64,000 nt of DNA from NCBI GenBank assembly GCA_030710605.1, contig CP092873.1:881900-945899 (forward strand). Reading direction: 5' to 3'. This DNA comes from Cordylochernes scorpioides. Its lineage: Eukaryota; Arthropoda; Arachnida; Pseudoscorpiones; Chernetidae. A model generated the notes under the pieces. The model ran no database searches and had not been told where the DNA came from. It saw nothing but the letters and a program-made list of their open reading frames with translations. Shown here in pieces: positions 43,351 to 53,885 of this stretch. Within the stretch, counting starts at the first letter, position 1; every line of letters begins with the position of its first letter. The position numbers were made by a program, and so were the translations under genes.

Positions 43351-43554
43351 TTATTTGAAAAAAAAATATTAACAGAAATGTATATACAAGTATATGTATT
43401 ATTCATGATAAAATTGTGAAAAAAATTAAAATTACAAATATATTCTCACAATGAGTATCTTTTTTATTTAAAAAAACGCTAGCTTTCAAGGGTTAATCGC
43501 TCTTCAACGGGCTTACTATAATATCGTCTTCATCCCACCAGAAACACATACAAG

Positions 43555-43850
43555 TATATGTGTATTTTGATGCATTAGCACGCCATCTGTTATCAAAATT
43601 CAAAACTATTATAGACGCGTATGATTCTTTTTATATATTAAACAATTTCTACTGTCCTTACTGCACTGGAAAATTAATAGGAGGGCCTGGCTCATCAGTG
43701 GTGAAACCTCCCAGCGGTTTCGCCAGTTTAATCTACCATACCGCTGTTATATTGCATTTTTCGATTTTCCTTTTATAGCGATACGGATTCTAGACTCTTG
43801 GAATGATTTTTAAAAGAATCATACGCGTCGATAATAGTTTCGAATTTAAA
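43555..43850 (+). mobile_element. family C2 element
   Basis: 'gcacgccatctgttatcaaa', 'tctactgtccttactgcact', core 'gagggcctggctcatcagtg' and 'cctcccagcggtttcgccag', then 'tctaccataccgctgttata'. The far end is degraded. Confidence 0.75.
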
Positions 43851-43959
43851 TATATATTTTAATTATTTAATATTGATTGCGAAAACCTTTGGAATGAACC
43901 TTGTAAATAATAGATGTGGAACTCTTGGATATAAATATAAAATGATGCAACAGGCTTTT

Positions 43960-44170
43960 GTGAGATGGGTTTCTTTTGTTGTTGTTGTTGTCGTGTCCAA
44001 AGAAGAGCCTCAGATGTCTCCATGCATCTCCATCACAGCAGCAGCAATGTCCACTATCTTGGGTGTGTAAAGCTGCTGTTCTGGGTCTAAGTCAATTTTC
44101 TGCAAGGCTGCGGCCATTGCTGGATATGAGAATATGTCGGTAGGTGTTTGTTCCACACCAGGAATGAGTT
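43960..44170 (-). mobile_element. SINE-2 copy, single unit
   Basis: Begins (on plus) with gttgttgttgttgtcgtgtc, the complement of the caa-rich tail, followed by 'gagcctcagatgtctccatg', 'tgtgtaaagctgctgttctg' and 'gcggccattgctggatatga'. Confidence 0.8.
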
Positions 44171-44518
44171 TCTTTTCATTTTATTATTGGATTCTCAAGT
44201 TTCTGGGTATTTCGTCGCTTTAACAGGAGTACAAAATGAACAATAATAAACTCCGTACAGAGTTGACAAAGAAGACTTACAGAATGGTGTCGTGTTAGCC
44301 CGGTCTAAGAAATGAAAATGTGCTCAGCGAACAGAATTTCTTCTATACATTAGCTCGACTGTATTTTACAAGCTCTGGGATCTTCCTATAGCCGGGGTGT
44401 TCTTTATTGGGTTGAAGGTAGGAATTTCGAAATCCCGTTATGTATAATGATATGTTAACCAGATTGTTACATTCTATTTCTCATATCGTGAAAACTTTTA
44501 TATAATATAAATATTTTA
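44171..44518. other. unassigned spacer
   Basis: Contains 'gatcttcctatagccggggt' and 'gaatggtgtcgtgttagccc', both repeated loosely near 50230-50345, so an additional old dispersed repeat is likely here. Confidence 0.4.
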
Positions 44519-45915
44519 AAAATAAGGCTTATTTTGGATTTAAATAAGATTATTTATTTACCAATATTTCGATGGATCAATCTTCCATCTTCTTCGAGGT
44601 GTTTTGCAGTGAAGCACGCAGCAGGTCGCGCGCCCCAGGTGAGCCACTGGACGTCTTCTAAGCTTATTGGGCGATAAACAATCTAATATATACATTCTAA
44701 ACAGAGTAAATATAATCAAAATAAAAAGGTGATATATGTAAATGACTATTGAAAATTAAGAGATATCGAATTAATTAATGAATAAGTGATATATGTAAAT
44801 GACTAATGAAAATTAAGAAATATCGAATTAATTAAACAAATAAAATATCATAAAAATTGAAGTAACTGTGAAATAAATATACAAATAATAGTAATAGATA
44901 TCCGATTAAAAATGGAATAAAATAACCATGTAAATAGCATGATCATCTAAGAGGTTCTAAATTGAGTATATACATCTGGCAAGTCAATCTTTCTATTGAT
45001 ACTATTTTTATTTTCTAATGAGCTCCAGCTTTCTAAAAATAAACGGCAATGCTTTTCTTTGATGTTTTGATGTATTATAGATGTGTGATCGAAGTCTGGA
45101 GTGTGACTATTGTTGAATGCATGATCTACCAGTAGAGATGTCGGGTTATGGTGCTTTAGTGCGGATTTGTGTTGGTTAATTCTTTCAGATAAAGGTTTGC
45201 TGGTTTCTCCTATGTATATTGCCTGGCAGGATTTGCATGGTATTTTATAAACCACATTCGCTCTATCTTCTGGCTTGTAGATTTGTTTTGTATCAGGGTG
45301 ACGGAAGATGCTTCTTAAATTCTGGTTGGGTTGATATCTGGTTGTAATATTGTGTTTTTTTAAACTTCTGGCTATTCTTTCACAGCCATAGCTGTAAGGT
45401 AGGGAGCAAAACATGTTCGGGGTTGAGATCTGTCTATTGTTCGTGGATGGAATTTTTGGTGCATATAATTGCTTTTTGATGAATTCTTTAGGATAATTAT
45501 TGCTTTGAAGTTCTTGAAATAATCTAGCTCTTTCAATTTTTTCATCAGTTTTATCTGTAAAATGTGTAGTCAACCTCTTGGACAGTGTTTTGACCACCGC
45601 AACCTTATGACAGATAGGACCAAAAGAATTGAAGTTCAGGTAACTTCCTGTGTGGGTTGGTTTTCGATAAATTTTCGTTTCAATTTTGTTTTGATTTCTG
45701 GTCAGTTGTAAGTCCAAAAATGGTAGAGACCCATTTTCTTCTAATTCATAAGTGAATTTCAGAAAGGGTCTAAGACTATTAAGAAAATTTATAATTATGG
45801 AAACATCGACCTCTGTGATGCATAATACATCATCAATGTAGCGTTTCCACATTAAAATTTGTAGTTGTGTAGATTCAACGATTAACTTATCAATTTTATC
45901 CATGAAGACATTGGC
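44519..45915 (-). mobile_element. Penelope-like element, 5'-truncated, minus-strand copy
   Basis: Runs from the head-to-head junction (about 45915) down to the tail 'atttcgatggatcaatcttc' and the terminal 'aaggcttattttggattt'. Includes the C-terminal part of the polyprotein (44947-45915) and about 430 bases of 3' UTR. The UTR contains two near-identical ~65-base segments with 'gtgatatatgtaaatgacta' and 'atatcgaattaatta'. Confidence 0.88.
44947..45915 (-). CDS. Penelope-like element RT end plus GIY-YIG endonuclease, 5' partial
   Basis: The open frame spans 318 codons from the ATG at 45903 and is also open for four more codons to the junction, so this ATG is probably internal. N-terminal residues about 1-150 are the end of the reverse transcriptase: WKRYIDDVLCI (the YxDD catalytic motif, about 19-29), then ENGSLPFLDLQL and 'IYRKPTHTGSYLNFNS', a Penelope hallmark. 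A GIY-YIG endonuclease follows (about 220-300): 'VVYKIPCKSCQAIYIGETSK' with the conserved Arg in SERINQH and Glu-containing 'LFLESWSSLENK'. Normal stop at 44947. Most of the RT is absent. The protein would act at the retrotransposition target in the nucleus. Confidence 0.92.
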   Translation of the reverse strand, partial: ANVFMDKIDKLIVESTQLQILMWKRYIDDVLCITEVDVSIIINFLNSLRPFLKFTYELEENGSLPFLDLQLTRNQNKIETKIYRKPTHTGSYLNFNSFGPICHKVAVVKTLSKRLTTHFTDKTDEKIERARLFQELQSNNYPKEFIKKQLYAPKIPSTNNRQISTPNMFCSLPYSYGCERIARSLKKHNITTRYQPNQNLRSIFRHPDTKQIYKPEDRANVVYKIPCKSCQAIYIGETSKPLSERINQHKSALKHHNPTSLLVDHAFNNSHTPDFDHTSIIHQNIKEKHCRLFLESWSSLENKNSINRKIDLPDVYTQFRTS

Positions 45916-46533
45916 TAATTTTACAGATAAAACTGATGAAAAAATTGAAAGAGCTAGATTATTTCAAGATTTTCAAAGCAATAATTATCCTAAAGAATTA
46001 ATCAAAAAGCAATTATATGCACCAAAAATTCCATCCACGAACAATAGACAGATCTCAACCCCAACATGTTTTGCTCCCTACCTTACAGCTATGGCTGTGA
46101 AAGAATAGCCAGAAGTTTAAAAAAACACAATATTACAACCAGATATCAACCCAACCAGAATTTAAGAAGCATCTTCCGTCACCCTGATACAAAACAAATC
46201 TACAAGCCAGAAGATAGAGCGAATGTGGTTTATAAAATACCATGCAAATCCTGCCAGGCAATATACATAGGAGAAACCAGCAAACCTTTATCTGAAAGAA
46301 TTAACCAACACAAATCCGCACTAAAGCACCATAACCCGACATCTCTACTGGTAGATCATGCATTCAACAATAGTCACACTCCAGACTTCGATCACACATC
46401 TATAATACATCAAAACATCAAAGAAAAGCATTGCCGTTTATTTTTAGAAAGCTGGAGCTCATTAGAAAATAAAAATAGTATCAATAGAAAGATTGACTTG
46501 CCAGATGTATATACTCAATTTAGAACCTCTTAG
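45916..46533 (+). pseudogene. Penelope-like endonuclease copy with 1-bp deletion
   Basis: The first part is open to about 46062, then loses one base: 'ctcaaccccaacatg' here versus 'ctcaaccccgaacatg' in the sister copy. The frame terminates shortly afterwards, while the GIY-YIG part remains open in another frame (46066-46533). The GIY-YIG sequence is identical to the sister copy in its conserved residues. Confidence 0.9.
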
Positions 46534-46975
46534 ATGATCACGCTATTTACATGGTTATTTTATTCCATTTTTAATCGGATATCTATTACTATTATTTGTA
46601 TATTTATTTCACAGTTACTTCAATTTTTATGATATTTTATTTGTTTAATTAATTCGATATTTCTTAATTTTCATTAGTCATTTACATATATCACTTATTC
46701 ATTAATTAATTCGATATCTCTTAATTTTCAATAGTCATTTACATATATCACTTTTTTATTTTGATTATATTTACTCTGTTTAGAATGTATATATTAGATT
46801 GTTTATCGCCCAATAAGCTTAGAAGACGTCCAGTGGCTCACCTGGGGCGCGCGACCTGCTGCGTGCTTCACTGCAAAACACCTCGAAGAAGATGGAAGAT
46901 TGATCCATCGAAATATTGGTAAATAAATAATCTTATTTAAATCCAAAATAAGCCTTATTTTTAAAATATAAACAT
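45916..46975 (+). mobile_element. Penelope-like element, second copy in head-to-head orientation
   Basis: Begins ttttacagataaaactgatg, at a point inside the coding region further downstream than the first copy, and runs to 'ttggtaaataaataatctta' and 'ccaaaataagccttattt'. Highly similar to the complement of 44519-45575. Confidence 0.88.
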
Positions 46976-47820
46976 ATTATGGATTGCTCTATATTCAGAA
47001 TAATATAAATATATATTTCTTAAAATTGAAGTACTTCGGCTAGTAAATCTTTTTTGTGAGTTAAATATTTTTTTTTACAGACACCATCGAGGGTCACAAC
47101 TTGATACCCTGATATGATTGAGAGAGAAAATAGAGATAACCCGGGCTCCTGGAGCGTAAAACGCCAACTACCCGGGATATGATTGAGTGGAGATAAGAAA
47201 GAAGAAGAAGAGGAGATATTTTTGTTTTTAACTCGTTCTTTAGATGTTATACAAAATTTGAAATATCGCGTAAGAACGTCCTTGCAACCTTAGAATAATT
47301 TTAAACGCTTCGTCAAATGTTTTAATTCTTATTTTCTCCTGACGAGAACAAAAATATTTTGTCTAAACGTCGAGATAATAAAAAGATTTACTGGCCGAAG
47401 TATCTTTAATTTAAAGAACTATGAATGCCGGCCAGGCAGCCTCTATCTTTACAATATATAAACATATAAGGAGTACATTTAGAATGGTAACAGCCAGATG
47501 AAGTATTGTTCACCCAACAGAGGAAATCTCCAATCAATCCCACCGAAACTTAAATTAAAATTCTTGTGGAATTGACCTAATTACGTTAAGTGCTGAGACG
47601 TGATTTCCATGGAAGATTTCTCCTTTTGAAATGTGGATAACAGAACGGATTCTCCTCACAACCTTCCAGAAGTTGGGCGCCTAGGAATTACAAGGTTCTT
47701 GGCACTTCATGTATAACGTTGTCCTAAAAGTTCGTAGTATTTCTTATTACTTGGCGAATAAGATAATTACGGCGAATATATAATAATAAAATTAATTCAT
47801 GCATAATACAAACACATTAT
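46976..47820. other. spacer with SINE-3 fragment
   Basis: 47095-47215 on the minus strand contains 'cttcttcttctttcttatct' and ccactcaatcatatcccggg, the start of a SINE-3-like copy related to the longer version at 14426, with an inverted pair around 'cccgggctcctggagcgtaa'. The rest is unassigned. Confidence 0.5.
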
Positions 47821-48135
47821 AATACAATATAATGCGGCATATGATTGTAGAATGACATTTGAAAATTATCCCGCATGTGTTTCTTTTCAACGAAAAATCT
47901 AAATTTATTTTAAGGAGAAATAACGATTATTTCTAACCTTAGGGATGAGGGATGAAAGGATGAATTGTGAAGATAATGATAATAATTATTCTTGATCACC
48001 CTTCACAATTCATCCTTTCATACTTCATCCCTAAGGTTAGAAATAATCGTTATTTCTCCTTAAAATAAATTTCGATTTTTCGTTTCAAAAGAAACACATG
48101 CGGGATAATTTTCAAATGTCGTTTTACAATTACTT
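47820..48135. mobile_element. family F fold-back
   Basis: Arms 47826-47970 and about 48000-48128 are inverted copies: 'gacatttgaaaattatcccg', 'gaaataacgattatttctaa' and 'gaaaggatgaattgtgaag'. Loop is 'ataatgataataattattct'. Confidence 0.88.
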
Positions 48136-48484
48136 TATACATAATACAAAGACCTTATACATAATGGCGAATACATAATAATACAATTACTTTATACTTA
48201 ATACATTATACATAACGGTGAATAATATTGGTATTTCAATTTTTTGCAAGTGTTTACCAACTTTTGGGACAACCTTGTATTTCTATAGTGGGTAAAATAG
48301 GTGTTAAATACTCTCTTTTGATATTAATACTTTACAAAGAAAAGAAAAAAGAAAGTAATTTATGAATAATTCATAATTTCCTTTATAATATTGTCATAGA
48401 ATAATCAGAGAGTGATCTACTCGGTGAAATCATCATCATATGACGCCACGTCAGCGTTTTATTTGTAAAATAGTTTGTTCATAT
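48136..48484. other. AT-rich spacer
   Basis: Loose repeats of 'ttatacataatac' type; no gene. Confidence 0.5.
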
Positions 48485-48790
48485 ATATGTTATATACTTT
48501 TTTTTACAAAATTATAACTTATAGAATAAAATACTGTTAAGTTTATAGCCAGACGTCGCGGCTTTCCCTATATAAACCTATTATTGTTATTTCCTGTTTG
48601 CCGGCTCAAATCTTTTGTTGGTATGTAAATAATATTTTGTTTTCCTTATTCTACTCGTCTTAAGTCAGGTAGTACTTTATAAAATTATGTTTTTTTAATA
48701 TATTCCTTAAGATTAATTAAAGCTAATTCTTATCTAAACTGTTTTTATTATCACGACTACAGTTTCACCTGCTCATGGATTCCTGGATCA
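48485..48790 (+). mobile_element. family D repeat
   Basis: 'gtttatagccagacgtcgcg', 'gtttgccggctcaaatcttt' and 'cgtcttaagtcaggtagtac'. More diverged than the copies at 33425 and 62790. Confidence 0.65.
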
Positions 48791-49288
48791 AGAAAATAAT
48801 CAATAATTCTCTATATCAATCAGCAGGTGATAATTCTATATCTATTAAAATACCAACACATATTTAAAAAATATATATATATATATGTAGTAATGTATAG
48901 TTGTTGTATCTGTTGGATGAATGTAGTGTGGCATGTTGGTTGCAGTCGTAGTGGCCACATTGATTAGAGTGGTTTCAGACATGATTGGAATTACACAAAA
49001 GGACGAGGCATGTTGGATGGCACCATAGAGATGGCGAAAGCGTGAGTGTAGCCGACACTAGTCGGGGAGAGATTTGTCTATAGAGGGGTCTGTCCATCAT
49101 TGTGTCTCAAAGCCGACTAATCTGTTTGCATAAGAAGGGGGCATACCCGACTTGTTTTTCGGACCCTTTTCCTCCTTCTGGCATCGACTGTCACTCACTC
49201 GAAATTTTATTTGTCACTTTGGCAATTACATTATACATTTATACAATACATGGAAACATAGATATATTGGAATATATTACAACATATA
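48791..49288. other. unassigned spacer
   Basis: Includes a less AT-rich stretch (48900-49200) with small frames (49102-49296, 49152-49361) that lack recognisable domains. Confidence 0.4.
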
Positions 49289-49640
49289 TTTATTAAAAAT
49301 AAAAAAGGCATCTCCTGACCACGAGCACATGTGCTTTTTTAGATGGCAGAGCGCCATCTAGTGGAGTAAAAATAAACGTTTATTTAGCTTGCTCCGTGAT
49401 ATTTGGCCAACCCAATTTCTTGATAAATCAAGAAAAGCCATCCACGAACGCGTTTCGCGCTGTTGGCGCTCGTCAGCGTGGCGAAAGCTGTAACTACTGC
49501 GACCAAAAAATATTTTTGGTCCCAATGGCTTCCTGAGAAATCAGAAAATGGGTATTTAAGGCCAAATTTGCGTAAAGACGCTTAACACATGAAAAAACAA
49601 TATAAAAAATAAAAGATAAGTGGGCAGGTGTTGATATTAA
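49289..49640 (-). mobile_element. family A2 element with intact hammerhead and CTCF-type motif
   Basis: Starts 'aaaaaggcatctcctgacca' and 'gcacatgtgctttttt'. Carries a CTCF-consensus site (49351-49364, minus), the palindromic 'cttgataaatcaagaa' segment, and a minus-strand hammerhead at 49442-49481. Ends near 'aagtgggcaggtgttgatat'. Confidence 0.8.
49442..49481 (-). ncRNA. type I hammerhead ribozyme motif (family A2, intact)
   Basis: Minus strand: ccacg, ctgacga, stem II gcgc-caaca-gcgc, gaa, acgcgt, t (GUU triplet), cgtgg. Stem I pairs perfectly and extends beyond an internal loop (tttcg opposite atg) with agc against gct. Compared with 6686-6725, stem II has two compensating changes that keep pairing, which is evidence that the RNA fold was maintained. 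Confidence 0.85.
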
Positions 49641-49644
49641 AAAT

Positions 49645-49815
49645 AAAAAAGGCATCTCCTGACCACGAGCACATGTGATTTATCAAGAAATTGGGTTGAC
49701 CAAATATCACGGAGCAAGCTAAATAAACGTTTAGTTTATTTTTACTCCACTAGATGGCGCTCTGCCATCTAAAAAAGCACATGTGCTCGTGGTCAGGAGA
49801 TGCCTTTTTTATTTT
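49645..49815. mobile_element. family A2 short fold-back with CTCF-type motif
   Basis: Left arm 'aaaggcatctcctgaccacg' plus agcacatgtg and right arm 'gcacatgtgctcgtggtcag' plus gagatgcctttt. Between them are the inverse of the 49375-49425 segment and a perfect ccactagatggcgc at 49747-49760. The ribozyme region is deleted. Confidence 0.85.
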
Positions 49816-50495
49816 TAATATCAACACCTGACCCACTTATCTTTTATTTTTTTCTATATATATCAGTTGTATTTTGAGATCTGAACAATTTCTAAATACT
49901 TTCTTTGTTAAAATACATTTGTTCTATGATTACTCGTTTTATTTTATTTCGACTTAGAGAGCGCTATATCCCCCTACGGACACTTGCACTACAAATGTAA
50001 ACAAAACATTGATATAAAAGAAAGATATTTGAAATATGTACAAGAATTAGTATGCAAGTTAGTTAGATGAAAAGAGAAAAAATATCAACACAATTGAAAT
50101 ATGTACAAAGGGCGTTAATGCCCAAAAGCTAGAGAATAAATATGTTTTTGAAAAGATACCTTTCCCTGGAGGCCTTATATATTTTACTGGATGTAGTACA
50201 TAAATAAAACACTTCAGAAGTGACAAGGAATGAATGGCGTCGTGTTGTCCGGACCCAAGCAATAACATTCTCAACATGGCGTTTGACACCGTATTCCGAC
50301 TGTCTCTAACAAGCTCCTGGATCTTTATATAGCCGGGGTGTTTTTTTATTGACGGACCTTTGAAGTCCCACTATGTAAGGTGATATGGTGTCAGGTTTTC
50401 ACGTCTATTTCTGTGGTGGTCAGTCTTTATTTAACTTCCTTATCTTAATTTTACTTTATATCGAATCTTAATATTCACACTAATCTTTTATAATA
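49816..50495. other. unassigned spacer
   Basis: Contains 'acctttccctggaggcctta' near 50160, related to the fold-back at 7484. No gene. Confidence 0.4.
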
Positions 50496-50499
50496 TAAT

Positions 50500-50840
50500 A
50501 CAATATAATGCGGCTTATGATTGTAAAACGACATTTGAAAATTATGCCACATGTATTTCTTTTGAACGAAAAATCAAAATTTATTTCAAGGGGAGAAATA
50601 ACGATTATTTCTAACCTTAAGGATGAAGTATGAAAGGATGAATTGTGAAGAGTAATGTGGGTTCGATTCCCATCCCTGGACACTTTATTTTTCCGTTTAT
50701 AATTACTCTTCACAATTCATCCTTTCATACTTCATCTCTAAGGTTAGAAATAATCGTTATTTCTCCTTAAAATGAATTTTGATTTTTCGTTCAAAAGAAA
50801 CGCATGCGGGATAATTTTCAAATGCGTTTTTATATTTTTA
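50500..50840. mobile_element. family F fold-back with tRNA-like loop sequence
   Basis: Arms 50505-50655 and about 50695-50832 are inverted copies with small indels. Between them 'gtgggttcgattcccatccc' plus tggacac resembles a tRNA T-arm/B box; the same phrase occurs inverted at 53083-53102. Confidence 0.85.
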
Positions 50841-50994
50841 TTTTAAATATTAAACAGAACTGGTATGATCCTTCAATAAAATATATTTAGTTTCACTCTA
50901 TGATACTATGTACTCTCATAGATAGAGCTTAAGTAAGTGGAAAGTCTCTAAAGATCGACGGTAATCTGCTTTTTTTCTTTTTAAGGAGACATAG

Positions 50995-52312
50995 GTTGTT
51001 AACACTTGGTTATCTCGTGTGTCTTCAATAAAGGTCACTGTAATATCTTTCAGAGTTATTGTCTCAATCCCGATATACATGCTAGAAGATACAACTTCCT
51101 TAAGTTTTGTCCATGAGTGTATATTGGTTATCTCGTGTGTCTTCAATAAAGGTGTCACTATAATATCTTTGAGAGTTATTGTCTTATCCTGATATACATG
51201 CTGAAAAGTACGATTTCCTTAAGTTTTGTCCATGAGTGTATATTGGTTATCTCGTGTGTCTTCAATAAAGGTCACTGTAATATATTTCAGAGTTATTGTC
51301 TCAATCCCGATATACATGCTGAAAAGTACAACTTCCTTAAGTTTTGTCCATGAGTGTATATTGGTTATCTCGTGTGTCTTCAATAAAGGTCACTGTAATA
51401 TATTTCAGAGTTATTGTCTCAATCCCGATATACATGCTGAAAAGTACAACTTCCTTAAATTTTGTCCATGAGTGTATATTGGTTATCTCGTGTGTCTTCA
51501 ATAAAGGTCACTGTAATATATTTCAGAGTTATTGTCTCAATCCCGATATACATGCTGAAAAGTACAACTTCCTTAAGTTTTGTCCATGAGTGTATATTGG
51601 TTATCTCGTGTGTCTTCAATAAAGGTCACTGTAATATATTTCAGAGTTATTGTCTCAATCCCGATATATATGCTGAGAAGTACAACTTCCTTAAGTTTTG
51701 TCCATGAGTGTATATTGGTTATCTCGTGTGTCTTCAATAAAGGTCACTGTAATATATTTCAGAGTTATTGTCTCAATCCCGATATACATGCTGAAAAGTA
51801 CAACTTCCTTAAGTTTTGTCCATGAGTGTATATGGGTTATCTCGTGTGTCTTCCATAAAGGTCACTGTAATATCTTTCAGAGTTATTGTCTCAATCCCGA
51901 TAAACATGCTGAAAAGTACAACTTCCTTAAGTATTGTCCATGAGTGTATATTGGTTATCTCGTGTGTCTTCAATAAAGGTCACTGTAATATCTTTCAGAG
52001 TTATTTTCTCAATCCCGATATACATGCTGAAAGGTACAACTTCCTTAAGTTTTGTCCATGAGTGTATATTGGTTATCTCGTGTGTCTTCAATAAAGGTCA
52101 CTGTGATATCTTTTAAGAGTTATTGTCTGAATCCCGATATACATGTTAAAAGGTACAACTTCTTTAAGTTTTGTCTATGAGTGTATATTGGTTATCTCGT
52201 GTGTCTTCAATAAAGGTCACTATAATATCTTTCAGTGTTATTATCTCAATCCCGATATACATGTTAATAGGTACAACTTCCTTAAGTTTTGTCCATGAGT
52301 GTATATACCTCC
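50995..52312 (-). repeat. 118-bp satellite array 6 (about 11 units, inverted)
   Basis: Exact 118-base spacing for units between 51226 and 51934. This subfamily has tctcaatcccgatatacatg and 'gctgaaaagtacaacttcct'. Its left junction 'taacacttggttatctcgtg' corresponds to the shared 'gataaccaagtgt' boundary of arrays 1-3. Confidence 0.95.
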
Positions 52313-52369
52313 TTCTTATAAACTAAAGACTTGGAGAAAGATAAACAAAATGTATATAAATCAATAACT

Positions 52370-52570
52370 CACCATCTATTTATAACAAATGAAAATATTT
52401 AAACGCGAATGTTTTTATCATACAAATATTAACTTCTACTGTCCTTACTGCGATGAAAACATATATTGGGAGAGCTTGGCTCATCAGTGATAAAACCTCC
52501 CAGCGTTTTTGCCAATTTAATCTACCAGATCGCTTCTCTAGTGATCTAAGGACAGTATAAGTGTATTGTT
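52370..52570 (+). mobile_element. family C element, degraded
   Basis: 'aacttctactgtccttactg', 'ggagagcttggctcatcagt' and 'aacctcccagcgtttttgcc' are recognisable; the ends are eroded. Confidence 0.7.
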
Positions 52571-52944
52571 TATTGTTTTGTATTCCTATTTTATGTAAAT
52601 TTTATTTTCTTTTTAAAATTCATATTTATTTGTTGCAAATATGCAAATTTTTATTATCTAATTCATATATTTTTTCTATCTAATTGGATTCATTCTTCTT
52701 TTTTTTTTTGTTGTCTGAATATAATAACAATAGCGAGGTATAACCTTAGTGATAACAATAAAACAAAACTTGATTTTGCAAGAAATGTTTTATGTGGATC
52801 AGTAGAAGTTTGATATATGTTTGAAAGAAAATTTCGCGTCTGAAGGTTTCCATTTGATATAAACAGAATGTATCGGCACAATAAAGTCGTTGACGTCACG
52901 CTACCGATGGTTGGAGATTCACTAAGTATAAAAGGAAAATTGCA
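52571..52944. other. AT-rich spacer
   Basis: No recognised feature. Confidence 0.5.
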
Positions 52945-53335
52945 ATTATACAGCGAATGTTTCTTTTAAACGAAAAATCGAAATTTATATTAAAGAGAAA
53001 TAGCGATTATTTCTAACTTTAAGGATGAATTATGATAGGATGAATTGTGAAGAGTAATGATAAACGGAAAATTAAAAGTGTCCAGGGATGGGAATCGAAC
53101 CCACATATATTATATTGTATTTTAAATTACTTTATATAATATTTACGAACGGAAAAATATGTTCAGGGTAGCCTATTCATCCTATCATACTTCATCCTTA
53201 AAGTTAGAAATAATCGCTATTTCTCTTTAAAATAAATTTCGATTTTTCGTTTATAAAAGAAACATTCGCGGTATAATTGCAATTTTCATTTTACAATCCT
53301 AAGCCGCGTTATATTGTATTTTAAATTCACTGAGT
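52945..53335. mobile_element. family F fold-back
   Basis: Arms 52949-53060 and 53175-53300, 'gcgaatgtttcttttaaacg', 'gaaatagcgattatttctaa' and 'ttatgataggatgaattgtg' with complement. The loop region includes the 'tgtccagggatgggaatcga' B-box-like phrase. Confidence 0.82.
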
Positions 53336-53654
53336 ATGTTGTCGATAATTCTGTGAACAATATACTGGTTATGATACAGCGACTCCCTACAGACCCAATT
53401 CTATATCATAGTAAAGCTATCTCTCCAGGTATGTGTCATAAATATAAATTGACATTATATTGGCACTATGACAGCGGCTGAGATAACATTATATCTTGAC
53501 AAAATTTCCTTCAAATATGTTAAATATTGTAGAAACCTTGTCGAACAAACTAGAGAGAAGGAAATTGATCCATAAATACAAAGGTCGCTTCTATGTCGCT
53601 TCTTTATTTTGCCCATAGATTTAGCCTAGCTACTTTACCTGATAAACACCTCTA
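53336..53654. other. unassigned spacer
   Basis: No feature recognised. Confidence 0.45.
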
Positions 53655-53885
53655 TGGCAGATTGTGAAGATTCCATTTGATCCCTTGTAGATCTCATGGA
53701 ATGAAGCCCCTATGGACTGAAGAAAGCCATTATCCCGAAACCATGGTTTCAAGGTGGACACTTCTCAGTTTACCAAAGCTGGTGTTGTTGGCTTTGTCAC
53801 CGACCCGAGGCTGCTAGTTTGGGGTGATGTTCAATAGATGGCGTCTAGTTTTGACGTCTATTTTGATGGGAGAGGTGACCTTTGC
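53655..53885 (+). mobile_element. family B element with degenerate hammerhead
   Basis: 'tggaatgaagcccctatgga', 'ctggtgttgttggctttgtc' and 'gacgtctattttgatgggag'. The hammerhead region (53717-53754) keeps ctgaaga, gaa, accatggt and a T at the cleavage position. Stem II (aagccattatccc) no longer pairs well. Confidence 0.65.

Noticed and set aside
50640-50690. tRNA gene suggested by gggttcgattccc
   Set aside because: Only a T-arm/B-box phrase is present; no acceptor pairing, D-arm or anticodon arm around it.
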